Below, in pieces: positions 8,271 through 31,866 of a DNA stretch of 64,000 bases; the first letter of the stretch is position 1, and every line of letters begins with the position of its first letter. Under the pieces are notes generated by a model. The model ran no database searches and was not told the origin of the DNA. It saw only the letters and a list, made by a program, of their open reading frames with translations. This DNA comes from Streptomyces xantholiticus. GTDB taxonomy: Bacteria; Actinomycetota; Actinomycetes; Streptomycetales; Streptomycetaceae. The stretch lies in assembly GCF_014651015.1 (NCBI RefSeq), contig NZ_BMWB01000005.1, forward strand, positions 1 to 64,000. Reading direction: 5' to 3'. Position numbers and translations under genes: made by a program.

Positions 8271-10111
8271 CCACGGAGACGGCCATGACGACCGCACCGC
8301 TCACCGACGGCGCCCCCGCAGAAGGAACTCCCATGAGCGAAAGCACCGCGGACCAGCGGGCGCTGCTGCCCACCGCCTCCGCAGCGCAGACCCTCGCCGC
8401 ACTGCGCGGGCTGCTGCGACCCCACCGGCTGCTCGCACTGTCAGCGGTCGCGGTTCTCGTCGTCGGAACGGCCGTCGGTCTGCTGACCGCCCCTCTGCTC
8501 GGCCGGATCGTGGACCTGGTGGTGGAGCGGCGCGGGCCCGACGCGCTCGTGGTGCCGATGGTGCTCCTCGTCGTCGTGGCCGTGGCGCGCGGCATCGCCA
8601 CCGCGATCGGCAGCGCACTGGTCGCACGCCTGGGTGAAACGGTTCTCGCGAGCCTGCGGGAGCGGTTCGTCGCACGTGCCCTCCGGCTACCGCTCGAGCG
8701 GGTCGAGCAGGCAGGGTCGGGGGACCTGACGTCACGGGTGACGGGCGACGTGACCATCATCGGGAAGGCAGTACGGCAGGCTTTGCCCGAGTTCGCGGGA
8801 GCGCTGCTCACCATCATCCTCACGCTGGCCGGACTGGCCGTCCTGGACTGGCGTTTCCTGTGCGCCGTCCTTCTGGCCGTTCCCGTCCACATCCTGACCG
8901 TCCGCTGGTACATCCCGCGGGCCACCCGGGTCTACTCCGCGCACCGGGTGGCGACCGGTGCCCTCCAGCACCAGCTCCTGGACAGCATCGGGGGCGTGCG
9001 TACGGTGCGGGCCTTCCGCCTGGGAGAGCGCCACGGGAAGCTCCTGGAGCAGCGCTCCCAGAGCGCCGTGGACCTGGCTCTGAGCGGCATCCGCCTCGTG
9101 TCCGGGTTCTTCTCCCGGCTGAACGCCGCCGAGTTCATCGGCCTGGCGGCCGTCCTCGGCACGGGCTTCTTCCTGGTCGACCGAGGAGCCGTCAACATCG
9201 GTACGGCGACCGCGGCGGCGCTCTACTTCCACGGCCTCTTCAACCCGATCAACGCGGCGCTGTTCCTCATCGACGACGCCCAGTCGGCAGGCGCCAGCCT
9301 GGCCAGGCTGGTGGGCGTGTCGGAACTCCCCGTGGAGACCGAGCCGGCGAGCGACGCCCCCACACCCGTGGACGGATCGGTCAAGGTGTCGGCCCTGAGC
9401 CATGCCTACGTCGACGGCCACCTGGTGCTGTCCGACGTGGATCTGGAGGTCCGCTGTGGGGAGCGCGTGGCCCTGGTCGGGGCGAGCGGCGCGGGAAAGA
9501 CGACTCTCGCCAAGCTCGTCGCGGGCATCCACCTGCCTGCGAGCGGATCGGTGTGGCTGGGCGGCGTCGACGCACGCGAGCTCGGCCGGGCGGGCGTACG
9601 ACGCGCTGTGACCCTCATCAGCCAGGAGGTCCATGTGTTCGCCGGGCCGCTCGCGGAGGACCTGCGGCTCGCGAGGCCGGGCGCCACGGACGAGGAGCTG
9701 CGCTCGGCGCTGGAGACGGTGGGGGCGCTGGAGTGGGTGGAGAGTCTGCCCGACGGCCTTGGCACGGTCGTGGGTGAAGGCGGTCACCGGCTGACCGTCA
9801 CCCAGACCCAGCACCTCGCCCTCGCACGGCTCGTGCTCGCCGACCCGCCCATCGCCATCCTCGACGAGGCCACCGCGGACGCCGGCAGCGCGGGCGCCCG
9901 CGTCCTGGAGACCGCCGCGCTCCGAGCGCTGCGGGGCCGCACCGGCCTCCTGGTAGCCCACCGGCTCCCTCAGGCCGCCACGGCGGACCGGGTCGTGGTC
10001 CTCGACCGGGGCCGTGTGGTCGAGACCGGCACACACGACGAACTCGTCGCGGCGGGCGGGCGGTACGCGGCGCTGTGGGCGGCCTGGTCGGCCAGCCGGA
10101 ACGACACGTGA
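8267..10111 (+). CDS. ABC exporter-fold half-transporter, catalytic partner
   Basis: This protein of up to 614 aa has the exporter-type membrane domain followed by a nucleotide-binding domain with intact Walker A (GASGAGKTT), Walker B with glutamate (AILDEATAD) and the H-loop histidine (VAHRL). Its signature motif is degraded to LTVTQ. It therefore supplies the Walker motifs, and the upstream protein supplies the signature, for the one working ATP site of a heterodimer. A GTG at 8267 overlaps the previous stop as GTGA. An ATG at 8333 has a clear AGAAGGAA site and may be the true start, giving 592 aa. The gene ends at the strong hairpin at 10192-10235. Confidence 0.93.
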   Translation: MTTETAMTTAPLTDGAPAEGTPMSESTADQRALLPTASAAQTLAALRGLLRPHRLLALSAVAVLVVGTAVGLLTAPLLGRIVDLVVERRGPDALVVPMVLLVVVAVARGIATAIGSALVARLGETVLASLRERFVARALRLPLERVEQAGSGDLTSRVTGDVTIIGKAVRQALPEFAGALLTIILTLAGLAVLDWRFLCAVLLAVPVHILTVRWYIPRATRVYSAHRVATGALQHQLLDSIGGVRTVRAFRLGERHGKLLEQRSQSAVDLALSGIRLVSGFFSRLNAAEFIGLAAVLGTGFFLVDRGAVNIGTATAAALYFHGLFNPINAALFLIDDAQSAGASLARLVGVSELPVETEPASDAPTPVDGSVKVSALSHAYVDGHLVLSDVDLEVRCGERVALVGASGAGKTTLAKLVAGIHLPASGSVWLGGVDARELGRAGVRRAVTLISQEVHVFAGPLAEDLRLARPGATDEELRSALETVGALEWVESLPDGLGTVVGEGGHRLTVTQTQHLALARLVLADPPIAILDEATADAGSAGARVLETAALRALRGRTGLLVAHRLPQAATADRVVVLDRGRVVETGTHDELVAAGGRYAALWAAWSASRNDT

Positions 10112-10191
10112 TCACGCGCCTGCAGCGACTCCCGCGTACCGCAAGGGGCCCGGACCCCCACGGACGCCGTTTGTGAATCCGGGGCCCGAGT

Positions 10192-10235
10192 GACGACGGC
10201 CTGTACGACCCAACTGGGTTGTGCAGGCCGTCGTC
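10192..10235. terminator. Large inverted repeat, probable terminator
   Basis: GACGACGGCCTG at 10192-10203 pairs perfectly with CAGGCCGTCGTC at 10224-10235, and the inner bases also pair in part. It lies 80 nt after the ABC pair. Because an IS relic starts right after it, it might instead be an IS end. Confidence 0.6.
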
Positions 10236-10253
10236 GTGTTTCAGGGGTTGGCC

Positions 10254-10510
10254 ATGTCGTTGCACGGGGCGGAATCGGCAAAGATCCCGGAGGAAAACGC
10301 GCGAGTGGCGCGTGTCGTGTTCCCGAAGGCCTGTTGGGCGATGCGGTTGCGGGAGGTACTGGAACCGGTCTTCGACGCTGCCGGCTTCTCCCCACTGTTC
10401 CCGGAGCGGGGGCGTCCGGCCGTCTCGCCGGCCCGACTGGCGCCGGTGCCGGGTGGCGCAGTTCGCGCCCCTGCCCCGGATCGCTCCAGCGGCGGCCCTC
10501 CGCGACACCC
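10254..10510 (+). pseudogene. Relic of an IS1182-family transposase gene (5' end only)
   Basis: From the ATG at 10254 the reading gives ARVARVVFPKAC, then MRLREVLEPVFDAAGF, then LFPERGRPAVSPARLA. I recognise this as the N-terminus of IS1182-type transposases. The next expected block, of the form LQFAEGLxDRQAAD, does not follow in frame; in a neighbouring frame a decayed VAQFAP stretch appears. The rest of the roughly 500-aa transposase is missing, so this is a truncated, frameshifted remnant between the ABC pair and the NRPS operon. The family call rests on memory of conserved blocks, not on a search. Confidence 0.6.
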
Positions 10511-10526
10511 TGCCGGGCACGCCGAA

Positions 10527-10570
10527 AGGCCGCCGCCTCCCGAAGCGTCAGGCTCCAAAGGCGGCGGCCT
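10527..10570 (-). terminator. Rho-independent-like terminator of the NRPS/MbtH operon
   Basis: AGGCCGCCGCCT at 10527-10538 pairs perfectly with AGGCGGCGGCCT at 10559-10570 around a 20-nt loop. Read leftward it begins 14 nt after the MbtH stop and is followed by a short T-run (TTT). Confidence 0.7.
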
Positions 10571-10583
10571 CGTGGCGCAGGCG

Positions 10584-10789
10584 TCAGCCCTGCCGCGCGA
10601 TCAGGCTCGCCGGGCGCAGGTCCGTCCAGTGCTCCTCGACGTACGCGACGCACGCCTCACGGGTGTCCTCGCCGAAGACGGCCCGCCACCCGGCGGGGAC
10701 CTCGGCGAAGGAGGGCCACAGCGAGTGCTGGTTCTCGTCGTTGACGAGGACCAGGAAGCGGCCCTGCGGGTCCTCGAACGGGTTGGTGC

Positions 10790-10793
<4 letters not shown>
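10584..10793 (-). CDS. MbtH-like protein
   Basis: This 69-aa protein matches the MbtH family throughout: [24 protein letters not shown], then [11 protein letters not shown] and WTDLRPASL, with the two conserved tryptophans. MbtH proteins bind A domains and are often needed for their folding and activity, so its likely partners are the four A domains of the NRPS encoded just upstream. The ATG start at 10793 overlaps the NRPS stop as ATGA, which would give coupled synthesis of the pair. Confidence 0.97.
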
Positions 10794-26344
<15,551 letters not shown>

Positions 26345-26385
26345 CGTTCGTGTGGCCTTTCCCTGGTGTTGCGTCGGTGGTGGTG

Positions 26386-26526
26386 TTACTCGGCGTCGGC
26401 CGTGAGCAGCGGCACGATCTCGTCGATGGCGTACGGGATCGACAGCACGGTGTGGAAGGAGAACGCGGCGCCGATGTCCGGGTCCTGGTACGGCACGAAG
26501 AGGTCGCGCTTCTCCGTGTGCACCTT
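26386..26526 (-). pseudogene. C-terminal relic of a second siderophore-binding protein
   Basis: Read leftward this stretch gives [19 protein letters not shown], then [20 protein letters not shown] and a stop. It aligns residue for residue with the last 45 amino acids of the intact binding protein encoded next ([19 protein letters not shown], then [20 protein letters not shown]). Nothing upstream encodes the rest of such a protein. About 47 codons of a duplicated gene are left between the intact copy and the NRPS, after a deletion that removed its 5' part. Confidence 0.85.
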
Positions 26527-26676
26527 GGGTGCGGGGCTCCGGCGAGGGGCACGGGGGTGCCTTCGTACGAAGTGGGGCGACGGTGCGTGGTGCAGGCGCG
26601 CCCGCCCGGTGGGGACGGCCACCGGACGGGCGGTTGCTGGGTGGTGGCCGGTGCCGGTACGGCCTGGCCGGGGGCC
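26527..26676. other. GC-rich spacer between binding-protein gene and relic
   Basis: This stretch has no coding sense that I can see and no iron box. It contains GC-rich repeats of GGTGGCCG/CGGCC type that could fold and weaken transcription from the binding-protein gene into the NRPS. It probably marks the deletion scar of the duplicated binding-protein gene. Confidence 0.4.
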
Positions 26677-27729
26677 CTACTTGATGGCCTCCAGCATCGG
26701 CACAACCTGGTCGACGGCGTACGGGATCGACAGGACGGTGTTGAAGGAGAGCGCCGCGCCGATGTCCGGGCTGTCGTACGGAAGGAACAGGTCGCGCTTC
26801 TCCTGATGGACCTTGGTCTTCTTGTACAGCGGGTCGGCCTTCATGGCCTTCTCCGTGTCGGGGGTGCCGAGCCACACGGTGCGGTCGGCCTCCATCACGT
26901 CGAGGCGCTCGACGCTGAGGTCGGCGATGTTCTCCTTGCCGAGGGCGTCGCGGTACTTCTGAGTGGTCGTGAAGCCCATCTCGGTCAGGAAGACGACCTT
27001 CGGGTCGTTGGGGGAGAAGGCGGAGAACTTGCCCGGCTCGTAGGGCTCGCCGACGGTGACGGTCTTGCCCTTCCACTCCGGGTGCTTGTCGCGGACGGCC
27101 TTGAAGCGGGCGTCGATGCCGGCGATCAGCTTCTCGGTCTCTTCGGCCTTGCCCAGCGCCTTGCCGACCTGCCGGGTCATGACCTGCCACGGCGCCTGGT
27201 AGTCCTCATGGCCCTTGGGCTGGGCGACGACCTTGGTGAACTTGGAGAGCGTGTCGTACTGCTCCTTCTTCATCCCCGAGTACTGGGCGATCACCAGGTC
27301 CGGCTTCAGAGCGGCGATCTTCTCGATGTTGTACTCGTCGCGCTCACCGACGACCTGCGGCTTCTTTGAACCCCACTTGTCCTTCGCCCACGGCCACTTG
27401 CCGTACGGCTGCTCCTTGAACCAGTCCACGGCACCGACCGGCTTGATACCGAGCGCGAGAACCGCGTCCTGGTCCGACAGGCCCAGCGTGACGACCTTCT
27501 TGGGCTCCTTGTCGATCGTGGTGCTGCCGTACTTGTGATCGACGGTCACCGGGAAGGAGGTGCCCTTGGTGTTCGCGCCCGCCTCACCCGACGGCTTCGA
27601 CTCGGACTTCTCGGTGCCGCCCCCACAGGCGGTCAGAGCGAGCGCGGCGACGGCGGCGACGGCGGCGACGGCGATGCGAGGGACGTTTCTGACGAGCCGC
27701 GTCAGCGCGGGGCGTGTACCTGTGGACAC
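26677..27729 (-). CDS. Siderophore-binding lipoprotein (ABC importer, FecB/FepB type)
   Basis: This 350-aa precursor has a basic N-terminus, a hydrophobic Ala/Val-rich stretch and the lipobox LTAC, so it should be anchored to the outer face of the membrane by a lipid on that cysteine. The mature part is a periplasmic-binding fold for iron complexes ([21 protein letters not shown], then [17 protein letters not shown] and [13 protein letters not shown]). It should pass the ferric siderophore to the permeases encoded at 4180-6377, which lack a local binding protein. The GTG at 27729 is preferred over that at 27744 because AAAGGA sits seven bases before it. The gene follows the monooxygenase and precedes the relic and the NRPS. 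Confidence 0.95.
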   Translation of the reverse strand: MSTGTRPALTRLVRNVPRIAVAAVAAVAALALTACGGGTEKSESKPSGEAGANTKGTSFPVTVDHKYGSTTIDKEPKKVVTLGLSDQDAVLALGIKPVGAVDWFKEQPYGKWPWAKDKWGSKKPQVVGERDEYNIEKIAALKPDLVIAQYSGMKKEQYDTLSKFTKVVAQPKGHEDYQAPWQVMTRQVGKALGKAEETEKLIAGIDARFKAVRDKHPEWKGKTVTVGEPYEPGKFSAFSPNDPKVVFLTEMGFTTTQKYRDALGKENIADLSVERLDVMEADRTVWLGTPDTEKAMKADPLYKKTKVHQEKRDLFLPYDSPDIGAALSFNTVLSIPYAVDQVVPMLEAIK

Positions 27730-27858
27730 GGAGGTTCCTTTCACGGGGGTTTCACTTTCGCGTGCCAGACCCGCCGGGTACGACGGCGCTACCGGCGGGC
27801 AGGCATGTGGGGGGCTTGGCCGAGGAGGCAGTGGTCCCTGGATTCAGGGCGGGGAGGG

Positions 27859-29214
27859 TCAGCGGGCGGCGCTGCCGATACCGTCGGCGACCGGCTGCAC
27901 CGCGTCGTCGGCGACCCTGAGGCCACCGTCGACGATCGAGTCCAGGATCTCGCCGACACGCATCGCGGTGTTGGACAGCAGCGACGACGTGATGCCGTGG
28001 GTGTGCTCGGTGCCACCCTGGAGGTAGATGCCGCAGCGCAGGCTCGGATCGGTCGCGACGCGGTAGTCGCGCTCGACGCGGAGACGCCCCTCGTCGTCGC
28101 GGTGGCAGTGCTGGGCCACTTCGCCGAGCAGGCCGAGCGGATCGGCCTGGCTGTAGCCGGTGGCGTAGACCACGACATCGGCGTCCAGGGTCGATGTCTC
28201 GCCGGTGACCAGGGACTTCACGCTGGCGCGGACCGTGTCGCCGGTCTCCTCGACGCCCGTCAGCCGGGACACGTTGATGAAGCGGAGGCGCTCGGTGCCG
28301 AGGACCTTCTCCTGGTACGCCTGGCGGTAGAGGTCGTCGATCAGGTCGATGTCCACCACGGAGTAGTTGGTGTTGCCGTGGTAGTCCATCAGCTTGCGCT
28401 TGACGTCCTCCGGGGCCGTGAAGTATTCGTCGACCGCGGCGGGATCGAAGATGCGGTTGGCGAAGCTGCTGTCGTCGGCGGGGCTGTAGCCGTAGCGGGA
28501 GAAGACCGCGCAGACCTCGGCCTTCGGGAAGCGGCGGTGCAGGTAGGCCACGTTCTCGGCGGCGCTCTGCCCGGCGCCGACGACGATGAACCGGCGGGGG
28601 TCGGTGCCCTCCAGGCCGTCGACCTTCGCGAGCAACTCGGAGTTGTGCCACACGCGGTCGCTGCGCTCCACGCCCTCGGGCATGAGCGGCCGCAGTCCCG
28701 TGCCGATGACCAAATTGCGGGCCCGGTGGACGACGACCTCCGTGCCGGAGCGGGCCGTCACCTCCAGGTACTCCACCACGCCGTCCCGTACGACCGGCTC
28801 GACGGCGACGACCTCGTGCCCGTAGGACACCATGTCGTCGACCTTCGCGGCGGCCCACTCGAAGTAGTCGTGGAACTCGACCCGCAGCGGGAAGAGGTTC
28901 TTGTGGTTGACGAAGTCGATGAGCCGGCCCTTGCTCTGGAGGTAGCACAGGAAGCTGTACTCACTGGCCGGGTTCCGCAGCGTCACCAGGTCCTTCAGGA
29001 AGGACACCTGCATGGTCGCGTCGTCGATGAGCATGCCGCGGTGCCAGCCGAAGCTCGGCTGCCGCTCGAAGAAGTGCGCGGTGACCGCGTCCTGCCTGTC
29101 CACCCGGGCGTTGTGCTCGCTGAGCGCTATCGCCATGGCCACGTTGGACGGCCCGAAGCCGATACCTATGAGGTCGTGGACCAGAGGGGCGTCGCCAGGA
29201 AGAACCTGAGACAT
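27859..29214 (-). CDS. L-ornithine N5-monooxygenase
   Basis: This 451-aa flavoenzyme hydroxylates the side-chain amine of L-ornithine, using NADPH and oxygen, to give N5-hydroxyornithine, the hydroxamate building block. It has the FAD motif GIGFGPSNVAMA near the N-terminus, FGWHRGMLIDDATMQVSFLKD, the NADPH motif VVGAGQSAAENVAYL and the C-terminal ATGYSQADPL. The length fits the family (CchB, PvdA). The ATG at 29214 is preferred to the open-frame start further up because GGGAG lies four bases before it. It is first in the leftward operon behind two iron boxes and feeds both the formyltransferase and A3 of the NRPS. Confidence 0.96.
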   Translation of the reverse strand: MSQVLPGDAPLVHDLIGIGFGPSNVAMAIALSEHNARVDRQDAVTAHFFERQPSFGWHRGMLIDDATMQVSFLKDLVTLRNPASEYSFLCYLQSKGRLIDFVNHKNLFPLRVEFHDYFEWAAAKVDDMVSYGHEVVAVEPVVRDGVVEYLEVTARSGTEVVVHRARNLVIGTGLRPLMPEGVERSDRVWHNSELLAKVDGLEGTDPRRFIVVGAGQSAAENVAYLHRRFPKAEVCAVFSRYGYSPADDSSFANRIFDPAAVDEYFTAPEDVKRKLMDYHGNTNYSVVDIDLIDDLYRQAYQEKVLGTERLRFINVSRLTGVEETGDTVRASVKSLVTGETSTLDADVVVYATGYSQADPLGLLGEVAQHCHRDDEGRLRVERDYRVATDPSLRCGIYLQGGTEHTHGITSSLLSNTAMRVGEILDSIVDGGLRVADDAVQPVADGIGSAAR

Positions 29215-29298
29215 GTCACTCCCATCGTGCGGGACAGCGCCGGTGAGGCGAGGCGAGAACAAGACATCGGCACGCCGGAACCGGCGACCGAGCGGAAC

Positions 29299-29317
29299 TT
29301 AGGTAAAGCTAACCTGA
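29299..29317. promoter_or_regulatory. Iron box for the monooxygenase operon
   Basis: TTAGGTAAAGCTAACCTGA matches the iron box consensus well. It lies 85 nt upstream of the monooxygenase start at 29214. Confidence 0.85.
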
Positions 29318-29402
29318 TCCGGCCGACCTGTCGACGTGGGCAAACCGGACAATTCACTGAACGCGCCGCCAAACACCCTGCAAATCATGGCGTGTTGCAC
29401 CC

Positions 29403-29421
29403 TTAGGTAAGGCTTGCTTTA
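29403..29421. promoter_or_regulatory. Iron box for the formyltransferase gene
   Basis: TTAGGTAAGGCTTGCTTTA has a perfect left arm and a poorer right arm. It ends 38 nt before the formyltransferase start at 29460. Confidence 0.8.
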
Positions 29422-29459
29422 CTTGGCGCCGGTCATTCGCTCTTTCGAGGAGGAACCCC

Positions 29460-30407
29460 ATGCGGGTCGTCATGTTCGGTTATCAGACGTGGGGGCACCG
29501 CACCCTGCAAGCGCTCCTGGAATCCGAGCACGACGTGGTGATGGTCGTGACGCATCCCAAGAGCGAGCACGCCTACGAGAAGATCTGGAGCGACTCCGTC
29601 GCCGACCTGGCCGAAACGCACGGCGTCCCCGTCGTCATCCGGAACCGGCCTGACGACGAGGAGCTGTTCGAGCGGCTCAAGGAGGCCGACCCGGACATCA
29701 TCGTGGCCAACAATTGGCGCACGTGGATTCCGCCCCGCATCTACACCCTCCCCCGCCACGGCACGCTGAACGTCCACGACTCGCTGCTGCCCAAGTACGC
29801 CGGGTTCTCCCCCATCATCTGGGCCCTCATCAACGGCGAGTCCGAAGTCGGCGTGACGGCGCACATGATGGACGAGGTCCTCGACGCGGGTGACATCGTC
29901 ATGCAGCAGGCGGTCCCCGTCGAGCCGAAGGACACCGCGACCGACCTGTTCCACAAGACGGTCGACCTCATCGCTCCGGTCACCATCGGCGCGCTCGACC
30001 TCATCGCGTCCGGCCGGACCGAGTTCACCAAGCAGGACCGCTCCCAGGCCAGCTTCTTCCACAAGCGGTCCGAGGAGGACATCCGCATCAACTGGGAGTG
30101 GCCCGCCGACGTTCTGGAGCGCCTGGTCCGCGCCCAGTCCGCCCCGTATCCGGCCGCGTTCACCTTCCACAAGGGCAAGCGCCTCGAGATCCTCTCCTCC
30201 TTCGTGTCCGAGGGGCGCTACGGCGGTACTCCCGGCCGTATCTTCTACCGCGAGGGCGACGGCGTGGTCATCGTCGTCGGCGCCGACGCACGCACGGGCC
30301 GCAACCACGGTCTGGCCATCACGCGCGTCCGGACCGAGGACGGCCGTGACATGCCCGCGAGCGAGTACTTCACCTCCATGGGCGGTTACCTCACCAGCCG
30401 GCCCTGA
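29460..30407 (+). CDS. N5-hydroxyornithine formyltransferase (CchA-like)
   Basis: This 315-aa protein belongs to the methionyl-tRNA formyltransferase family. It has an N-terminal catalytic domain with the 10-formyl-THF site (LNVHDSLLPKYAGFSPI, with the catalytic Asn and His) and the catalytic Asp in MMDEVLDAGDIV, then a smaller C-terminal domain from about residue 205. In siderophore clusters such proteins formylate N5-hydroxyornithine. It lies opposite the ornithine monooxygenase with its own iron box, as expected for the next step. The ATG start has GAGGAGGAA six bases upstream. A housekeeping tRNA formyltransferase is unlikely here because it would sit with def or the priA/fmt group. Confidence 0.93.
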   Translation: MRVVMFGYQTWGHRTLQALLESEHDVVMVVTHPKSEHAYEKIWSDSVADLAETHGVPVVIRNRPDDEELFERLKEADPDIIVANNWRTWIPPRIYTLPRHGTLNVHDSLLPKYAGFSPIIWALINGESEVGVTAHMMDEVLDAGDIVMQQAVPVEPKDTATDLFHKTVDLIAPVTIGALDLIASGRTEFTKQDRSQASFFHKRSEEDIRINWEWPADVLERLVRAQSAPYPAAFTFHKGKRLEILSSFVSEGRYGGTPGRIFYREGDGVVIVVGADARTGRNHGLAITRVRTEDGRDMPASEYFTSMGGYLTSRP

Positions 30408-30782
30408 CGACCGGGACTCCCTCGGTGGGCAGCGCACGGCCGAGGCACTGCCTCATGCGCGGCGCTGCCCCTTCGACGTGGTCTGCTCCTCCGACGTGGT
30501 CTGCTCCTTCGACGTGGTCCGCTCCTTCAACGTGGTCCGCTCCTTCAACGTGGTCTGATCCCTCGACCCGTGGACAGGCCCGGCGAAGCCGGTCGACTCC
30601 CCGCCGGTGATCCCCCGGTGCGAAGCTGCGGCGCGACGGATGTCTCGGCCCCGGGCACACCGTCGGCCTCATCGCCGCCCGGTACTCCAGCGTGGCCTCC
30701 ACAGCCAACGGCGCCGGAGGATGCGGCGGGCCGTCAACGGCACCCCGTCCGACCGCCCGTCGCTGCCGCAATCCGGCGCGAC
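30408..30782. other. 375-bp gap with a tandem repeat array, no gene seen
   Basis: The space between the formyltransferase and the iron transporter ATPase (tail to tail) holds an 18-bp repeat array at 30467-30574 and then about 200 bp with no protein I can recognise. One minus-strand frame stays open through it and reads DHVEGA repeats, but it overlaps the ATPase gene and has no ribosome-binding site of note. Confidence 0.5.
30467..30574. repeat. 18-bp tandem repeat array, five copies plus a decayed sixth
   Basis: The unit GCTCCTTCGACGTGGTCT recurs head to tail at 30467, 30485, 30503, 30521 and 30539 with one to three changes each, and a poorer copy starts at 30557. Being a multiple of three, it would encode DHVEGA repeats on the minus strand or DVVCSF-like repeats on the plus strand, but neither belongs to a credible gene. 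Confidence 0.9.
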
Positions 30783-31865
30783 CTACGCCGAGGCGGGTGG
30801 ACGGGTGGGGCCCGGGTCTGCGCTGCGCGGGAAGACGCGGCCGGTGCCGTGGACGCGCAGGCCGACCTGGTCGCCGACCGCGGGCGGGACCGCGGCCGGG
30901 TCGAAGATCCGGGCGGCCACCGGAGTGCCGTCGCCCAGGCGCAGGGCGAGCACCGCGTCGTGGCCGTAGAAGTCGCGTCGCGCGACGGTCGCGCTGACCG
31001 TGCCCGGAGCGCCGGGCGGGGCGAGCGCGATCTGCTCGGGCCGTAGCAGCACGCGCGTCGGACCGCTCGGCAGGCTGCCGTCGCCCGGCGTGAGCCGCAC
31101 GGCGCCGAGCGGGGTGCGGGCGAGGTCGCCGTCGATCGCAGCGGGCAGCCATACGGCCTCGCCGACGAACCCGGCCACCCATGGATCGGCCGGTGAGGCG
31201 TAGAGGAGTTCGGGCGGTCCGCTCTGAACGATCCGGCCGTCCCGCATGACCGCGACCTCGTCGGCCATCGACAGAGCCTCCGCCTGGTCGTGGGTGACGA
31301 GGACGGCCGTGGCACGGTCGGCACGCAGCGCCTGCCATACGTCCCGACGCACCTCCGCCCGCAGTGCGGCGTCGAGTGCGTTGAACGGCTCGTCGAGCAG
31401 CACGACCGGGGGGCGCGGCGCGAGTGCGCGGGCGACGGCGACGCGCTGCTGCTGGCCGCCGGAGAGGTGGTACGGCATCCGGTCCTGGAAGCCGGCCAGG
31501 CCCACCAGATCCAGCACGGCGGCCACCCGGCCGGCTCGCCGGGCGGCGCGATCGAGTCCGTAGGCCACATTGCCGAGGACCGACAAGTGCGGGAAGAGCG
31601 CGCCTTCCTGGGGGACCACAGCGATCCGTCGCCGCTCGGGCGGCACCGCAGCACCGCGGGTGGCTACCCGGTGGCCGTCGACCCGGATCTCGCCGGCGTC
31701 CAGCGCCTCGAAGCCGGCGATGCAGCGCAACAGCGTGGTCTTGCCGGAGCCTGAAGGGCCGAGCACGGCCACCAGCGCGCCGGAGCGGACGATGAGGTTC
31801 ACACCATCAAGCGCCTGGACACGCCCATAGGCTTTGCGGACGTCCGCGAGGCTCAGTTCCGCCAT
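30783..31865 (-). CDS. Ferric iron ABC transporter ATPase (FbpC/SfuC type)
   Basis: This 360-aa ATPase has Walker [11 protein letters not shown]-loop [14 protein letters not shown], signature [15 protein letters not shown], Walker [13 protein letters not shown] and the switch His in [11 protein letters not shown]-terminal TOBE-like beta domain from about residue 235 ([12 protein letters not shown]) is typical of ferric-iron and related importers. The ATG at 31865 lies one base after the permease stop. It energises uptake of free Fe3+ with the permease and binding protein encoded just upstream. Confidence 0.93.
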   Translation of the reverse strand: MAELSLADVRKAYGRVQALDGVNLIVRSGALVAVLGPSGSGKTTLLRCIAGFEALDAGEIRVDGHRVATRGAAVPPERRRIAVVPQEGALFPHLSVLGNVAYGLDRAARRAGRVAAVLDLVGLAGFQDRMPYHLSGGQQQRVAVARALAPRPPVVLLDEPFNALDAALRAEVRRDVWQALRADRATAVLVTHDQAEALSMADEVAVMRDGRIVQSGPPELLYASPADPWVAGFVGEAVWLPAAIDGDLARTPLGAVRLTPGDGSLPSGPTRVLLRPEQIALAPPGAPGTVSATVARRDFYGHDAVLALRLGDGTPVAARIFDPAAVPPAVGDQVGLRVHGTGRVFPRSADPGPTRPPASA

Positions 31866-31866
31866 G

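Noticed and set aside
30391-31338. A minus-strand open frame coding DHVEGA repeats
   Set aside because: It overlaps the ferric iron ATPase gene in another frame and has no family match or good start signal. The repeats are better seen as a DNA array.
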